A DNA stretch of 64,000 bases. Source: Sophora flavescens. Its lineage: Eukaryota > Streptophyta > Magnoliopsida > Fabales > Fabaceae. A program made the translations under genes and the position numbers. Positions 1 through 10,483 of this stretch are shown here, piece after piece (within the stretch, counting starts at the first letter, position 1; each line of letters begins with the position of its first letter). The notes under the pieces are model-generated. The model was not told the origin of the DNA. It worked only from the letters and a program-made list of their open reading frames with translations, and did no database searches. The DNA is taken from assembly GCA_030762895.1 (NCBI GenBank), contig CM061070.1, positions 31,213,652 to 31,277,651 on the forward strand, written 5' to 3'.

Positions 1-1160
1 TTTACCAACATCAACACCTTGACTAATAAGCATCAAGGCAACTTTGACCAATAAGCATCAAAGTTTGTCAACGTGTGGTAATTCATCATTATTGTCTTAA
101 TCATTAGATTATCTCTCTTGTTGTTACTTTTATTATTTTCTTGTTCCATCATAGGGAAAATCTGGGTGAAGCTACCCAAATCCTTCTTATGTCACCTACT
201 GATTGGGGAGCACGGTCGTGCTGACCCCCAGCATGGGCGTGTTGTCCATGTGCACGGTCGTGCTTACTGGAGCGTGGCCGTACGAATCTGGGCAGAAAGT
301 TTGGAAACCCTTGCCAAACTCCATAGAGCACTCAAAGATCAATCCTATTGGCTTTATACTACACCATTGAATATAAATCTCATTCCTCTCTACTAATCTT
401 CATGTCTTATGAGCAATTTTGGGAATTAAATCCTTAATATTTATTTCTTTATTAACATCCTTAAAATACTCATGGATCAATCCTAGTGTCTTTGTTATAC
501 CATTGAACATTAACCTCGCCTCTCTTTACTATAATTCATGTCTTATAAACATTGAGGATTAATATTTAATCCTTACTTCATTACTAATGTTCCCTATATC
601 TTTAATTGGCATATATATAGCAACAACAACATCCATCAACATCGGCATCAAACATTGCACTCAATCATAGCATAACATCATCATCAATACTTTTCACAAT
701 CAAAGCATACCAACATATAAGAAGCATAAATGTCCAGGTAACAAACAACATTAATTAATCATATAACACACAATAGGGTCATGGGTTAACCTTGCCAAAG
801 CCTATAAGATCATACTAGCCCTTCTCCCCATGCCTGGTGTGAAGATCTAAGTTACGATTGCATGCAAGTGAATCCACCCTTGGTTCCTCGAACAGCTCGA
901 TGAGTTCCTCAAGCCTTGGCCAAAACATCAAAAAGGAAACTATTAATTTCCAATTCAAGAAACAAGAAGGAGATTAACAGAGGGAATAACAAGGTTACCT
1001 TAATTCGACACTAGCGTGCGAATTTTCTTCCAAATGTAAACAAAACGCCAAGAACTTTGAAGGGGTTTTGAAGAGAAGGGAGAGGAGAGGTTTCTGTCGT
1101 ACAATGGTGGTGAAAAGTGTCAAAATGAGGGTTGTAACTCGTAACCTTCCTAAAACCTAC

Positions 1161-1168
1161 CTATATAA
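1161..1168 (-). promoter_or_regulatory. Probable TATA box of LTR C
   Basis: Plus-strand CTATATAA reads TTATATAG on the element's strand. It lies at the position where the B LTRs have CTATAAATAG (52333-52342, 55350-55359): it follows the segment GTGTCAAAA...AGGGTT and precedes the palindrome-rich stretch. Colinearity with related LTRs is the evidence; no start site can be seen. Confidence 0.5.
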
Positions 1169-1190
1169 CCTGTGTGACCCCGAGCATGGG

Positions 1191-2487
1191 TGACACGCTG
1201 TCGCACACGCGTCAAAAAGCGAGCGGTTTTAAGAAAACTGTAGTTAGGGCGCGACAACTCGAGTATCGTCTCACAAGGACTCTTGGATTGTTATTAACAG
1301 CAAAATCAGTTTTGGGGGGGTTTTGGATTTGAAATGCAATTAAGAAAACAGTTAAGAAAAACAATGCAAACTAAATAATTATCAATAAGCTATAAACGAT
1401 TAACCTACTGTTTTCGGTTTCCCACCATCATTGGTTCATATAATTCCATGCCCTAAGTGGATTCTAATCTCTTTTCGATTGTAGCAGCAATTAACAAGCG
1501 AAATTGACACTACGAGATATATGTTCCTAATTCCCGAATTAAGCAAACGGGGTGAAGCCCTCGTGAATTAAGCAAACACGATTGAACACACGCGAATTAA
1601 GCAAACGCGATTATGTATAGGAACACAAAATCATCGAAACAAATCAATACTCACTCTATACAATCCTGAATTAAGCAAACAGAACATATAGAACAATATT
1701 GAAAGAGAGTAGCAATAAGTTTGGGAATTACAGAACCTCAAGTGGCAAAGGAAACCGATTACAGCAGATTAATCCAAGGGAATTAGTTCTCCATCAAATA
1801 CATCATGAAAACCTTAGAGACTAATTCGAAGCCGTCAATGGAAAAGAGAAAAGAAGATGTTAAAGTCCTCAATCTGCCCTAAAACAGCAATTTATATCCT
1901 TCAGGATCTGCGCCCGCTCGCGAGGCGAGTAGCCTCTCGCGACGCGAATATTAAAAGTGGCGCCAGTTCAAATTTGGGCTCTCGCGAGGCAAGATGATGA
2001 TTCGCGAGGCGAGACTTCAAATTCTAGTTTGTCATGGCCGTGATGCCTATCACGGCCAGGCCATTATCAATTCTGACTTTGGGTGCTGATCTGTCACGGC
2101 CGTGACCTTCATCACGGCTAGGCCGTGATGGTCTCTGTCCTTCGGGGTTTGGATTTCTCGCGAGGCGAGATGATGATTCGCGGGGCGAGGCAGAGAGGAT
2201 GACACTTCTGGCACAGTCAGGCCTTCAGGCTCGCGAGGCGAGCAGCCTCTCGCGGGGCGAAAACTTCCAGAATTGCTTCTCTTATTAACCTGAAAACAAG
2301 AAATAGCAGTGAATGCTTTATTTGACTCAAAAACTAACTAAAATGTCCTAAACTACTTAAGAAACTCAAATTGTTGCTTGAGGACGGTTAAATCCAAATT
2401 TGGGCTAAAACGAGATTGAAACTCGAATAATTAGTGCAAAAGCCATGGTCTTATTAGTTATAAAACTAGTCAACCAGAGGCTGATCA
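1191..2487 (-). repeat. Left (3') LTR of the Tat-type element
   Basis: The LTR is 1,297 bp with TG/CA ends. It holds a short G tract (1314-1320), four copies of AATTAAGCAAAC (about 1538-1680), several TCTCGCGAGGCGAGA-type palindromes (about 1912-2262) and the perfect palindrome GTCACGGCCGTGAC (2093-2106). It is nearly identical to 6609-7919. No coding potential is seen. Confidence 0.93.
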
Positions 2488-3942
2488 AAATACCCCAAAC
2501 TTAAACTTTGCTTGTCCCCAAGCAAACTAAAACTCAAAAAGACTCAAACTTGGCAAGCTTAGAGGATTCAATCAATTTCGCACAAATTTCATGCAATCTT
2601 AACAAAACAGTTTTTCTTTGATGTTTTTCCCCCTTTGCAACAATGTAATCCCCACATTCATTTACTATAAGCAATTAAGAATTCCATCATTCATGCAATC
2701 AGTAATATGAGTTGAGGATCCAAGTTACACACAAAAAGGAGATCACCAAATTCAAACAATCGCCTTCCTCACAAGGGTAGTTAATGTTTCACTCATTCGC
2801 TCAATTTGTCTAGGCTATGAACCTTTCACTCGATTTCACATTTTAAGAGCACTTCCCATGAATTTGATTTTCATCTCAAACAAAGTTCCCACGAAAACAT
2901 GCATGCAACATCAAAAGGTCTTTTAAAGGTTGTAATGGGGCCTGGCTAAAGGTAGGATATTCAAAGGTACTAGGCTTAAGTCCCTAGGAACTAAGAGAGC
3001 ATGAACATTTTAACACACTGAACTTCCACTCAAATTCCTTTTTCCATTTTTCTTTTTTTTGCTTTGGGTGACTACAACCTTTTTCTTCTAATACCTTTTT
3101 TTGACATTTTGTGCCTTTCTTTTTTTTTCTTTCTTTTTTTTGGCTCCAACCTTTATTTTTTTCTTTTTTTCTCAATCCCAAACAACACATCATATCCTTG
3201 TAGCCACCCCAAACTTAGTTTCTTACAACCCTTCTCTTGCTAAGCTTCCATGCTCTCCTAATCCTAAGATCGGGTTAACATGGTTTTTCCAGATTTTTGG
3301 CTCAGAACATAAGGTCATCAAGAAACAATAGGCTTATTAGGCTCAACGTGACTAACTAGGGAACATGCATTAGGGATTGGTTCAATTTGGGTCAAGTAGT
3401 TAATTCAAAGAAAGTTGCCTAAATCATCTGATGCAACCACATAAGCATGCAAACCATGAAGAGATTCAAGCAAATTCGGGAAAGTGCAACTTGAAAGTGA
3501 TTCACACAATTAAAATCATGTTGGAGGCTCAAATCCTCACCTAGACATTTTTCGCAAATTGTTTGACCGAGATTCAATCCCTAGTGTGTGCATCCCTTCA
3601 CCCCAAACTTATTATAAATCATGCAATCATAATAGAATACCTCAAAGTTCAGTTTTTAATTTTTCACATGGGGGTCAAATTTTTTTTCGATTTTCATAAC
3701 CTAGGGGGAAATCATCAAAAATCAACATATATCATGCAATTTATCTATGCAAATTCAACAAAACCCAATCAAGCTTGCCGACACAACACTCAAACACATA
3801 CTCTTGATCTTCTCAAATTATTCAAGAGCTAAAAGAAAACAAAACAAAAACAAAGCAAGGAAAAGATAATTAAAAAGAAGAAGGTTTAGAGAAACCCATG
3901 GAGGCGGTTCCACCGGGATCCCACTATCTGTGATACAGTGGC
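2488..3942. other. Non-coding 3' internal part of the Tat-type element
   Basis: Between the left LTR and the solo LTR I see no supported gene. There are T-rich runs (3040-3170), which produce spurious lysine/phenylalanine-rich frames. On the element's strand this stretch follows the gag-like frame. TSD GTGGC (3938-3942) marks the edge of the solo LTR. Confidence 0.6.
2507..2526. promoter_or_regulatory. 20-bp inverted repeat near the 3' LTR junction of the Tat-type element
   Basis: TTTGCTTGTCCCCAAGCAAA is a perfect 8-bp inverted repeat with a 4-nt loop, 19 bp inside the left LTR. On the element's strand it is followed by a G-rich run before the LTR, where the polypurine tract should be. A role in plus-strand priming is inferred from position only. 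Confidence 0.5.
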
Positions 3943-5484
3943 TGTTGACGAATCTGGGCAAGTATACCCAGTCGTGCAAGTAATACGGTGGTAAGACCGG
4001 TTTATCGTATCCACGGGGATTGGATGTCAACTACCAATTCACAAGCTCAGCAACTATCTAGACTAAACTATTAATCAAGAGAAAGTAAAACAAACAAAAG
4101 AAAAGGGAAAAGTTCGTTGAGGCTTTCTATCGAACACTTGGAGTGCAGAAAGATATGTTGGGACTAGACTTCACCAAACATCTGTCTCATGTACTATCAG
4201 GACTAGATACCTCCCATTCATGCTTCAGATATTAAAATCAATCCACTAAACTACTCAAACCCCGATTCCTCGGATGGCAAGAGCCTAATTCCACTAATAG
4301 ACCCTAATCTCTTAGGTGGCCTAGATTAATGAAATTGCATTAAGATTAGGGATTACGCGATTACTAGTAAACCTAACTCCATTCTTAGATGAAAGGGTTA
4401 CTAGGTGATTAAATTCAGTTCTGGTTCTGATACGAACGTCCCCATTGCATACCAAAACACAAATCGAGTCATCGGGGTGCTAGCCACAACAAGCATTAAG
4501 CACAGAAAATTAATCACTAATATGAAGACATGAACACAGAATAATCAGTCAAGATAAATACATAATAATAAGTTTGGTTACATCTAATCCCAACAACAGG
4601 GATTTAACTACTCATAAAAAGAGAATACAAAGAGAAAGAGAGAAGGGATGAAGCAAACTCCATAGATGGATCCTCCAATCTTCTTTCAGTCCCAGAGCAA
4701 GGAAAACATCCCCTTTCAGGGCTGGAATCCTCTTCCAGCCGCAACCTCCAAGTCTGCCTCTCCAAGAACTCTCCGTTTTTTTGTCTAAAAAAATCTGCTT
4801 CTAAAAGTCCCTCAAAACCGGCGCCCCCTTCCTCTTCTCTAGCGCTGCAGTTGTGGCTAATATATATATTTTTTCCATTCAAATCTCCTCCAAGAACGGC
4901 ACTGCCTTGTCTATCTCCTCATATTTTGCCAATTCCAAGCATCAAGTGGGACGCTTCACAAATTACTTCCTTTTATAGTGCAGGACCTTTTTCTTATATT
5001 TATAATTCCATTCCCTTATCAAATTGACTTTCCTCCTGCCATTCAAGTGAACTCACGTGGGGCCATGGCAAATTTGCTTCTCTCTGCCACATTCAATTGA
5101 CATATAAAATCTCACTTCCTGATTGTAAAATAATGAAGCAAGGATTCCGCCTGTGATTTTTTTTTCCAAGCATATCACTTTGAGATTTAACCAAGTCTTC
5201 TTCTAATCAACGTGACTTATCAAATTGGAGTATTTTCTTCAATTTCCAATTGAAAATCAATTGCCAACTTCTTCAATCAATTTTATTCATGTGGGCCATG
5301 ATACTAATTGCATAAATTAACTGAAGTTGAGCATTTTAATCATTAATTCATGCAAAACAACACCACAAGACCACCTTACCTGTTCCAAGGGAAAAACTAA
5401 CTAAAATCAAATAAAGAATGTCTAATCTATATGAAAAATGCATGTAAAAGTATACATAAAATATGATGTAAAATCACACTATCA
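3943..5484 (-). mobile_element. Solo LTR (Tat-like) inside the Tat-type element
   Basis: This 1,542-bp unit starts TGTTGACG and ends CACTATCA, flanked by perfect GTGGC duplications (3938-3942, 5485-5489). It has no internal domain, so it is the product of LTR-LTR recombination. It shares the pattern CAAGTATAC...CCACGGGGATT near its left end with LTR K (35406-36708); in the host element's LTRs the comparable motif lies near the primer-site end, which suggests minus orientation. It lies four codons before the natural end of the gag-like frame, so it only changes that protein's last residues. Confidence 0.9.
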
Positions 5485-6493
5485 GTGGCCAAGGAATGCC
5501 CAAAGTGCAACATGATCCTCCCGGATCCCATGGCATGCAGCATGAATATGGAAGTGAGCGCTTGACATTTATGGTGACCTCGCCAAGTGCGGCGGACTTC
5601 TCACTCCCTCTTGGGTCAAAGATGACATCCTTGTCAACAAAGTCCTCCCAATAAAAATGGGATTCAACCTCTTGGACTGGCCATAGTGCCTTCATATTCA
5701 AGGATGCAAAATCCAGTCTCTCAGGCAGAGGTTTGAACTCCATAGCTGGTTGTTCCACAGTGGGAGGTGGCAAACAAGTGGAGAGGTTCTCTGGTTCTGC
5801 TTCAACTTCTGTATGATTTTCACTCACTGCACTAACAAATCCATCACCTGCTATACATGCAGAAATCTCAACACACACCACACAAAGGTTAGTGTTAGTA
5901 TAATCAGCACATATAGTACAATAAACAGAATCAGAAAAGGCTTGAATGTCTGGAAATTCAACACACAGTTCATCAATAATAATGTTCTTGACATTATTAT
6001 CAAAATCATGCTCACAAGAAGTATTGTCAAGAACAACTATTTGTGAATCTGTATGTTCTTCAAGGAGATGTTGAGTTTGCAGTGCGGTCAAGGCGGAGGC
6101 AATGTGACCAATTTGAGCGGCCAAATCCTGAAGACTTGCTTCTGTCCTCTGTTGGAATTCAAGAGCGTGCTCTGCCAAATCCTGAAGACTTGCTTCTGTC
6201 CTCTGTTGGAATTGAAGATTGTGTTCTGCCATCTGTTGCACCAATTCCTCCAGACTGGGTTGGACTAGTGTGGGGTCAGGCTGATATTGTTGCTCGCGTA
6301 TTGCCATTTGATGCATCAAAGAGGCAATCTCATCCAAGATGCCCTGTCCTCCACTTTGCTGGCCAGAATAATCATTCACTCCAACCATGCCAAAATCACT
6401 GCTAAACTCAAAACCACCAGCGAAGCCAGGATAATATATGCATGATGGTTCATAATCAACATAAGGCACATAATTTTGCATATAATCACCCAT
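5474..6493 (-). CDS. Gag-like ORF of the Tat-type element, 339 codons
   Basis: The frame starts at ATG 6491-6493, about 90 bp from the primer site, and its stop now lies inside the solo LTR. Around residues 80-135 it has the glutamine-rich heptad pattern of Tat/Athila Gag (FQQRTEASLQDLA, then QIGHIASAL), with FQQRTEASLQDLA repeated twice, a local tandem duplication. Around residues 250-265 MEFKPLPERL resembles the KPLP motif that follows gag in Tat polyproteins. A CxxC-x8-CxxC pattern occurs near residues 190-205, but its relevance is unknown. No protease or polymerase motif is present. The long open frame in a non-autonomous element suggests either youth or selection. Tat-Gag ancestry is inferred from motif style, not from a search. 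Confidence 0.65.
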   Translation of the reverse strand: MGDYMQNYVPYVDYEPSCIYYPGFAGGFEFSSDFGMVGVNDYSGQQSGGQGILDEIASLMHQMAIREQQYQPDPTLVQPSLEELVQQMAEHNLQFQQRTEASLQDLAEHALEFQQRTEASLQDLAAQIGHIASALTALQTQHLLEEHTDSQIVVLDNTSCEHDFDNNVKNIIIDELCVEFPDIQAFSDSVYCTICADYTNTNLCVVCVEISACIAGDGFVSAVSENHTEVEAEPENLSTCLPPPTVEQPAMEFKPLPERLDFASLNMKALWPVQEVESHFYWEDFVDKDVIFDPRGSEKSAALGEVTINVKRSLPYSCCMPWDPGGSCCTLGIPWPLIV

Positions 6494-6586
6494 GGGAAAT
6501 AATACTAGGATTCATAACCAGACAAAGCAGCCACAACTAATTCAGCAATGCAATTTTTTTTAATTTTCTGTTAATAACAACAAGAG

Positions 6587-6604
6587 TCCCCGGCAACGGC
6601 ACCA
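6587..6604 (-). promoter_or_regulatory. Primer-binding site, tRNA-Asp type
   Basis: TCCCCGGCAACGGCACCA on the plus strand equals the 3' end of plant tRNA-Asp (TCCCCGGCAACGGCGCCA) with one mismatch. The primer site itself is therefore on the minus strand, directly downstream of the 5' LTR that ends at 6609. Asp priming is typical of Athila/Tat elements. Confidence 0.9.
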
Positions 6605-6608
6605 ATTT

Positions 6609-7919
6609 TGACACGCTGTCGCACGCGCGTCAAAAAGTGAGCGGTTTTAAGAAAACTGTAGTTAGGGCGCGACAACTCGAGTATCGTCTCACAAGGACTC
6701 TTGGATTGTTATTAACAGCAAAATCAGTTTGGGGGGGGAGGGGGGGGGGGGGGTTTGGATTTGAAATGCAATTAAGAAAACAGTTAAGAAAAACAATGCA
6801 AACTAAATAATTATCAATAAGCTATAAACGATTAACCTACTGTTTTCGGTTTTCCACCATCATTGGTTCATATAATTCCATGCCCTAAGTGGATTCTAAT
6901 CTCTTTTCGATTGTAGCAGCAATTAACAAGCGAAATTGACACTACGAGATATATGTTCCTAATTCCCGAATTAAGCAAACGGGGTGAAGCCCTCGTGAAT
7001 TAAGCAAACACGATTGAACACACGCGAATTAAGCAAACGCGATTATGTATAGGAACACAAAATCATCGAAACAAATCAATACTCACTCTATACAATCCTG
7101 AATTAAGCAAACAGAACATATAGAACGATATTGAAAGAGAGTAGTAATAAGTTTGGGAATTACAGAACCTCAAGGGGCAAAGGAAACCGATTACAGCAGA
7201 TTAATCCAAGGGAATTAGTTCTCCATCAAATACATCATGAAAACCTTAGAGACTAATTCGAAGCCGTCAATGGAAAAGAGAAAAGAAGATGTTAAAGTCC
7301 TCAATCTGCCCTAAAACAGCAATTTATATCCTTCAGGATCAGCGCCCGCTCGCGAGGCGAGTAGCCTCTCGCGACGCGAATATTAAAAGTGGCGCCAGTT
7401 CAAATTTGGGCTCTCGCGAGGCGAGATGATGATTCGCAAGGCGAGACTTCAAATTCTAGTTTGTCATGGCCGTGATGCCTATCACGGCTAGGCCGTGATC
7501 AATTCTGACTTTGGGTGCTGATCTGTCACGGCCGTGACCTTCATCACGGCTAGGCCGTGATGGTCTCTATCCTTCAGGGTTTGGATTTCTCGCGAGGCGA
7601 GATGATGATTCGCGGGGCGAGGCAGAGAGGATGACACTTCTGGCACAGTCAGGCCTTCAGGTTCGCGAGGCGAGCAGCCTCTCGCGGGGCGAAAACTTCC
7701 AGAATTGCTTCTCTTATTAACCTGAAAACAAGAAATAGCAGTGAATGCTTTATTTGACTCAAAAACTAACTAAAATGTCCTAAACTACTTAAGAAACTCA
7801 AATTGTTGCTTGAGGATGGTTAAATCCAAATTTGGGCTAAAACGAGATTGAAACTCGAATAATTAGTGCAAAAGCCATGGTCTTATTAGTTATAAAACTA
7901 GTCAACCAGAGGCTGATCA
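6609..7919 (-). repeat. Right (5') LTR of the Tat-type element
   Basis: This 1,311-bp copy of 1191-2487 begins TGACACGCTG and ends GCTGATCA. The main difference from its partner is an expanded G-rich tract (about 6731-6752). The palindrome GTCACGGCCGTGAC (7525-7538), the TCGCGAGG cluster and the four AATTAAGCAAAC repeats are all kept. Confidence 0.93.
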
Positions 7920-8250
7920 ATGGGCGCGCTCACCTTTAGCACGATCGTGCTCAATACCGAGCATGGGGTTGTTCTTAAAGAAGCACGGGGTTTGTACTTC
8001 TCATGTCACTCGCGTAGCATGGCCGTGCTCGAGGCTTGCGTAGCCATTGGAGCACGCCTATCAGCATGAGGTCGTGCTGCACATGAGCACGGGCGTTCTC
8101 ATGTGTCAGGGAGAGACTTTTGACCAGAAAATCTCTCTTAGACCCTTTTCATTTTTCATACACTGTTTCCTAATAGTCTAACACAACATACAAACATACT
8201 TAGCACATACAAACGTATACAAGCTTATATACGAAAAACGGGGTGTTACA

Positions 8251-8264
8251 ATTCCACCCCCTTA
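8251..8264 (-). promoter_or_regulatory. Polypurine tract of chromovirus C
   Basis: Plus-strand ATTCCACCCCCTTA reads TAAGGGGGTGGAAT on the element's strand, directly before the 3' LTR start TGTAACACCC. The same arrangement occurs at 23476, 52731 and 55727. Confidence 0.8.
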
Positions 8265-8286
8265 TAAAATTTTGTCCTCGAAATTT

Positions 8287-9561
8287 CTACTCACCTCGAG
8301 AAAAAAGGTGCGGGTATGATTCCATCATCTTGCTTTCCAACTCCCATGTAGCACTTTCCTAAGTAGCCCCACTCCAAACAACCTTGACCAAAGAAATTTC
8401 CTTTCCCCTCAGATGCTTCACCCTTTGATCCTCAACACGAAACGGTAGTACCTCAAAAGTCAAGTTCTCCTTTAACTGAATTGTATCAGGTGTTATCATA
8501 TGGCTAGGATCATGAATCTACTTCTGAAGTTGGGACACATGGAAAACATTGTGATGGTTGGACAAGAAAGGTGGTAAGGCAATTTGGTAAGCAACTTCAC
8601 TGACTCTTTTCATAATTTGGTAAGGGCCAATGAATTTAGGATTAAGTTTCCATGCTTTCATTACTCTACCAACTTCAGTTGTTGGAGTAACTCACAAGAA
8701 CACATGATCACCTTCTTGGAATTCCAGAGCCTTCCTTCTCTTGTTATGATAGCTCTTTTATTTATTATGTGCCACTCCCATCTTATCCTGGATCGTTCTC
8801 ACTTTTTCTGTAGTCTCTTGCACTATCTCGGGTCCTAGCACAACATTCTCACCAGGTTCATCCTAACATAAAGGTGTCCTAGATCTCCTTCCTTACAAGG
8901 CTTCACAGGGTGTCATCCCAATACTGGAATGGAAGCTATTGTTGTAGGTGAACTCTATAAGGGGTAAGAACTTATCCCAACTACCTGACTGTTCTAGCAC
9001 ACTAGCTCTCAAAAGATCCTCTAAGGATTGGATGGTTCTCTCAGACTGACCATCAGTCTGTGGGTGGTAAGCCGAACTCAGTCTTAGGTTGGTTCCTAAA
9101 GCATCATGCAAGCTATTACAGAAGCTAGAGGTAAATATAGGGTCTCTATTTGACACTATGCTAGAGGGCACACCATGTAACCTAACTATCTCCTTGATGA
9201 ACAACTTTTTCAACCTTTCTAATGGATATTCCATGTTCATAGGGGTGAAGTGAGCAGATTTAGTCAACCTATCCATAACAACCCATATAGCATCACAACT
9301 TGCTGGTGTCCTAGAGAGTCCAGACACAAAATCCATAGAGATACTATCACATTTCCATTCTGGGATACTCAAAGGCTGCATCTTACCTGAAGGTTTATGG
9401 TGTTCTATCTGAGCTTTCTGACACACTAAGCAAGCATAGACAAACTCAGCTACATCCTTTTTCATCCTATGCCACCAAAACACACGCTTTAGATCCTGGT
9501 ACATTTTTGTGGCACCTGGATGAACACTCAAACCACTCATATGTCCTTCCATAAGGATCAA
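8287..9561 (-). pseudogene. pol: Integrase plus chromodomain of chromovirus C, inactive
   Basis: Read right to left, this is the integrase of a Ty3/gypsy chromovirus: an HHCC zinc-binding part (GHMSGLSVHPG...CLVCQKA), the catalytic core (WVVMDRLTKSAH; YHPQTDGQSERT) and the GPY-type C-terminus. A chromodomain of Tekay type follows (VEDQRVKHLRGKE...ATWELESKMME), ending at TAG 8287-8289. It would insert cDNA and steer it to chromatin. The second catalytic site reads VSNRD where copy A (24026-24817) has VSDRD, so the second catalytic Asp is Asn. Stops occur after MTPCEAL (about 8893), in the linker and in the chromodomain (about 8360). RNase H lies upstream and the LTR downstream. Confidence 0.88.
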
Positions 9562-9702
9562 CTTCCTAAGCTCTAGAACCTTAGATACCCAAACTCTCTC
9601 CTAAAACCTCAAAACTCCATCAGTTCCCTCCTTCAAACTAATGTTTCTACCCTGAGCAAGCATCTCTCTCTGATCTAAGAGATACCCATCTATCTTATGT
9701 CC

Positions 9703-10483
9703 TTACCTAATATGTTCCATCAAACTATTTTTGACCTTCAAAGTTCCAACCCTAATACTCTTAGGGGTAACTTCACAAGCTAAGCTCAAGTCTCTAAACT
9801 CCTCAATCAAATCCATCTCTCTAACCATTAAGGCTGAAACATGTAAGGTCTTTCTACTTAAGGCATCTGCCACTACATTGGCTTTTCCTGGGTGGTAGCC
9901 CAACTCAAAATCATAATCCTTAATAAATTCCATCCACCTACGTTGCCTCATATTGAGCTCCTTTTGGTCAAACAGATATTTCAAACTCTTATGATCACTA
10001 AAGACCTCGAACCTTGCTCCAAAATGGTAATACCTCCCTATATTCAAGGCAAACACTACAACTCCTAGTTCCATATCATGGGTAGGGTAGTTCTTCTCAT
10101 GGGTTTTCAACTGCCTAGAGGCATAGACTACTACTTTACCATTTTCCATCAACACACCACCTAAACCTTGCTTAGAAGCATCGTAGTACACTACGAAAGG
10201 CTCACTAGGCAATGGGTAAAACTAACACTACTGCAGAAGTCAACCTTTCCTTTAAGGTCTGAAAACTTTCCTCACACTTAGCGTCCCTCACAAAGATCTG
10301 ACCTTTCTTAGTGAGGCGAGTCAAAGGTAAAGCTATCTTAGAGAAACCCTCTATAAACCTCTTATAGTACCCTGCTAAACCCAAGAAACTTCTAATCTCG
10401 GTTACTGACTTTGGTGCTTCCCAATGGAGCACAGTCTCTACCTTAGCCGGATCCACGACAATCCCTCCTTTAGAGATGACATG
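9703..10483 (-). pseudogene. pol: Reverse transcriptase C-part and RNase H of chromovirus C
   Basis: The right end encodes the RT thumb/connection (HVISKGGIVVDPAKVET, IRSFLGLAGYYKRFIEGFSKIA). It is followed by RNase H (VVYYDASKQGLGGVL, VFSDHKSLKYLF, NVVADALSRK). A frame break lies near 10205-10212 (VLPIA / MPSEPF). Everything upstream, including the RT catalytic FIDD region, protease and gag, is missing: LTR D was inserted at 10484, directly before HVISK, with ACATG (10479-10483) as the probable TSD. The other half may lie beyond the window. Bases 9562-9702 continue pol in broken frames. Confidence 0.88.

Larger units (their letters stand above)
1191..7919 (-). mobile_element. Tat/Athila-type non-autonomous LTR retrotransposon
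   Basis: This is a complete two-LTR element of 6,729 bp. LTRs are 1191-2487 and 6609-7919, both TGACACGCTG...GCTGATCA, flanked by the perfect 5-bp duplication ATGGG (1186-1190 and 7920-7924). The primer-binding site matches the 3' end of tRNA-Asp with one mismatch and lies beside the right LTR, so the element reads on the minus strand. The internal region has one 339-codon gag-like frame and no recognisable protease, RT, RNase H or integrase. It would therefore need proteins from another Tat element to move. A solo LTR (3943-5484) sits inside it. By eye the two LTRs differ by about 16 substitutions plus a G-tract length change, so the insertion is fairly young. Confidence 0.93.
1..8250 (-). 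mobile_element. 3' LTR of chromovirus C, interrupted by a Tat-type element
   Basis: Only 1-1190 and 7925-8250 belong to this LTR; it begins before the window. Its inner end is GGGTGTTACA (8241-8250), followed by a reverse-complemented polypurine tract, which puts the element on the minus strand. Bases 1-600 are colinear with LTR D (from about 11379 on), so they are the same repeat type. It carries the AGCACG..CGTGCT palindromes typical of the chromovirus LTRs in this window (for example 209-222). The Tat-type element 1191-7919 split it, leaving ATGGG on both sides. Small reading frames here (118-396 and its complement) have no family resemblance and are not genes. Confidence 0.85.

Noticed and set aside
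2984..3331. Lysine-rich and phenylalanine-rich frames on opposite strands
   Set aside because: Caused by T-rich runs in the non-coding part of the Tat-type element.
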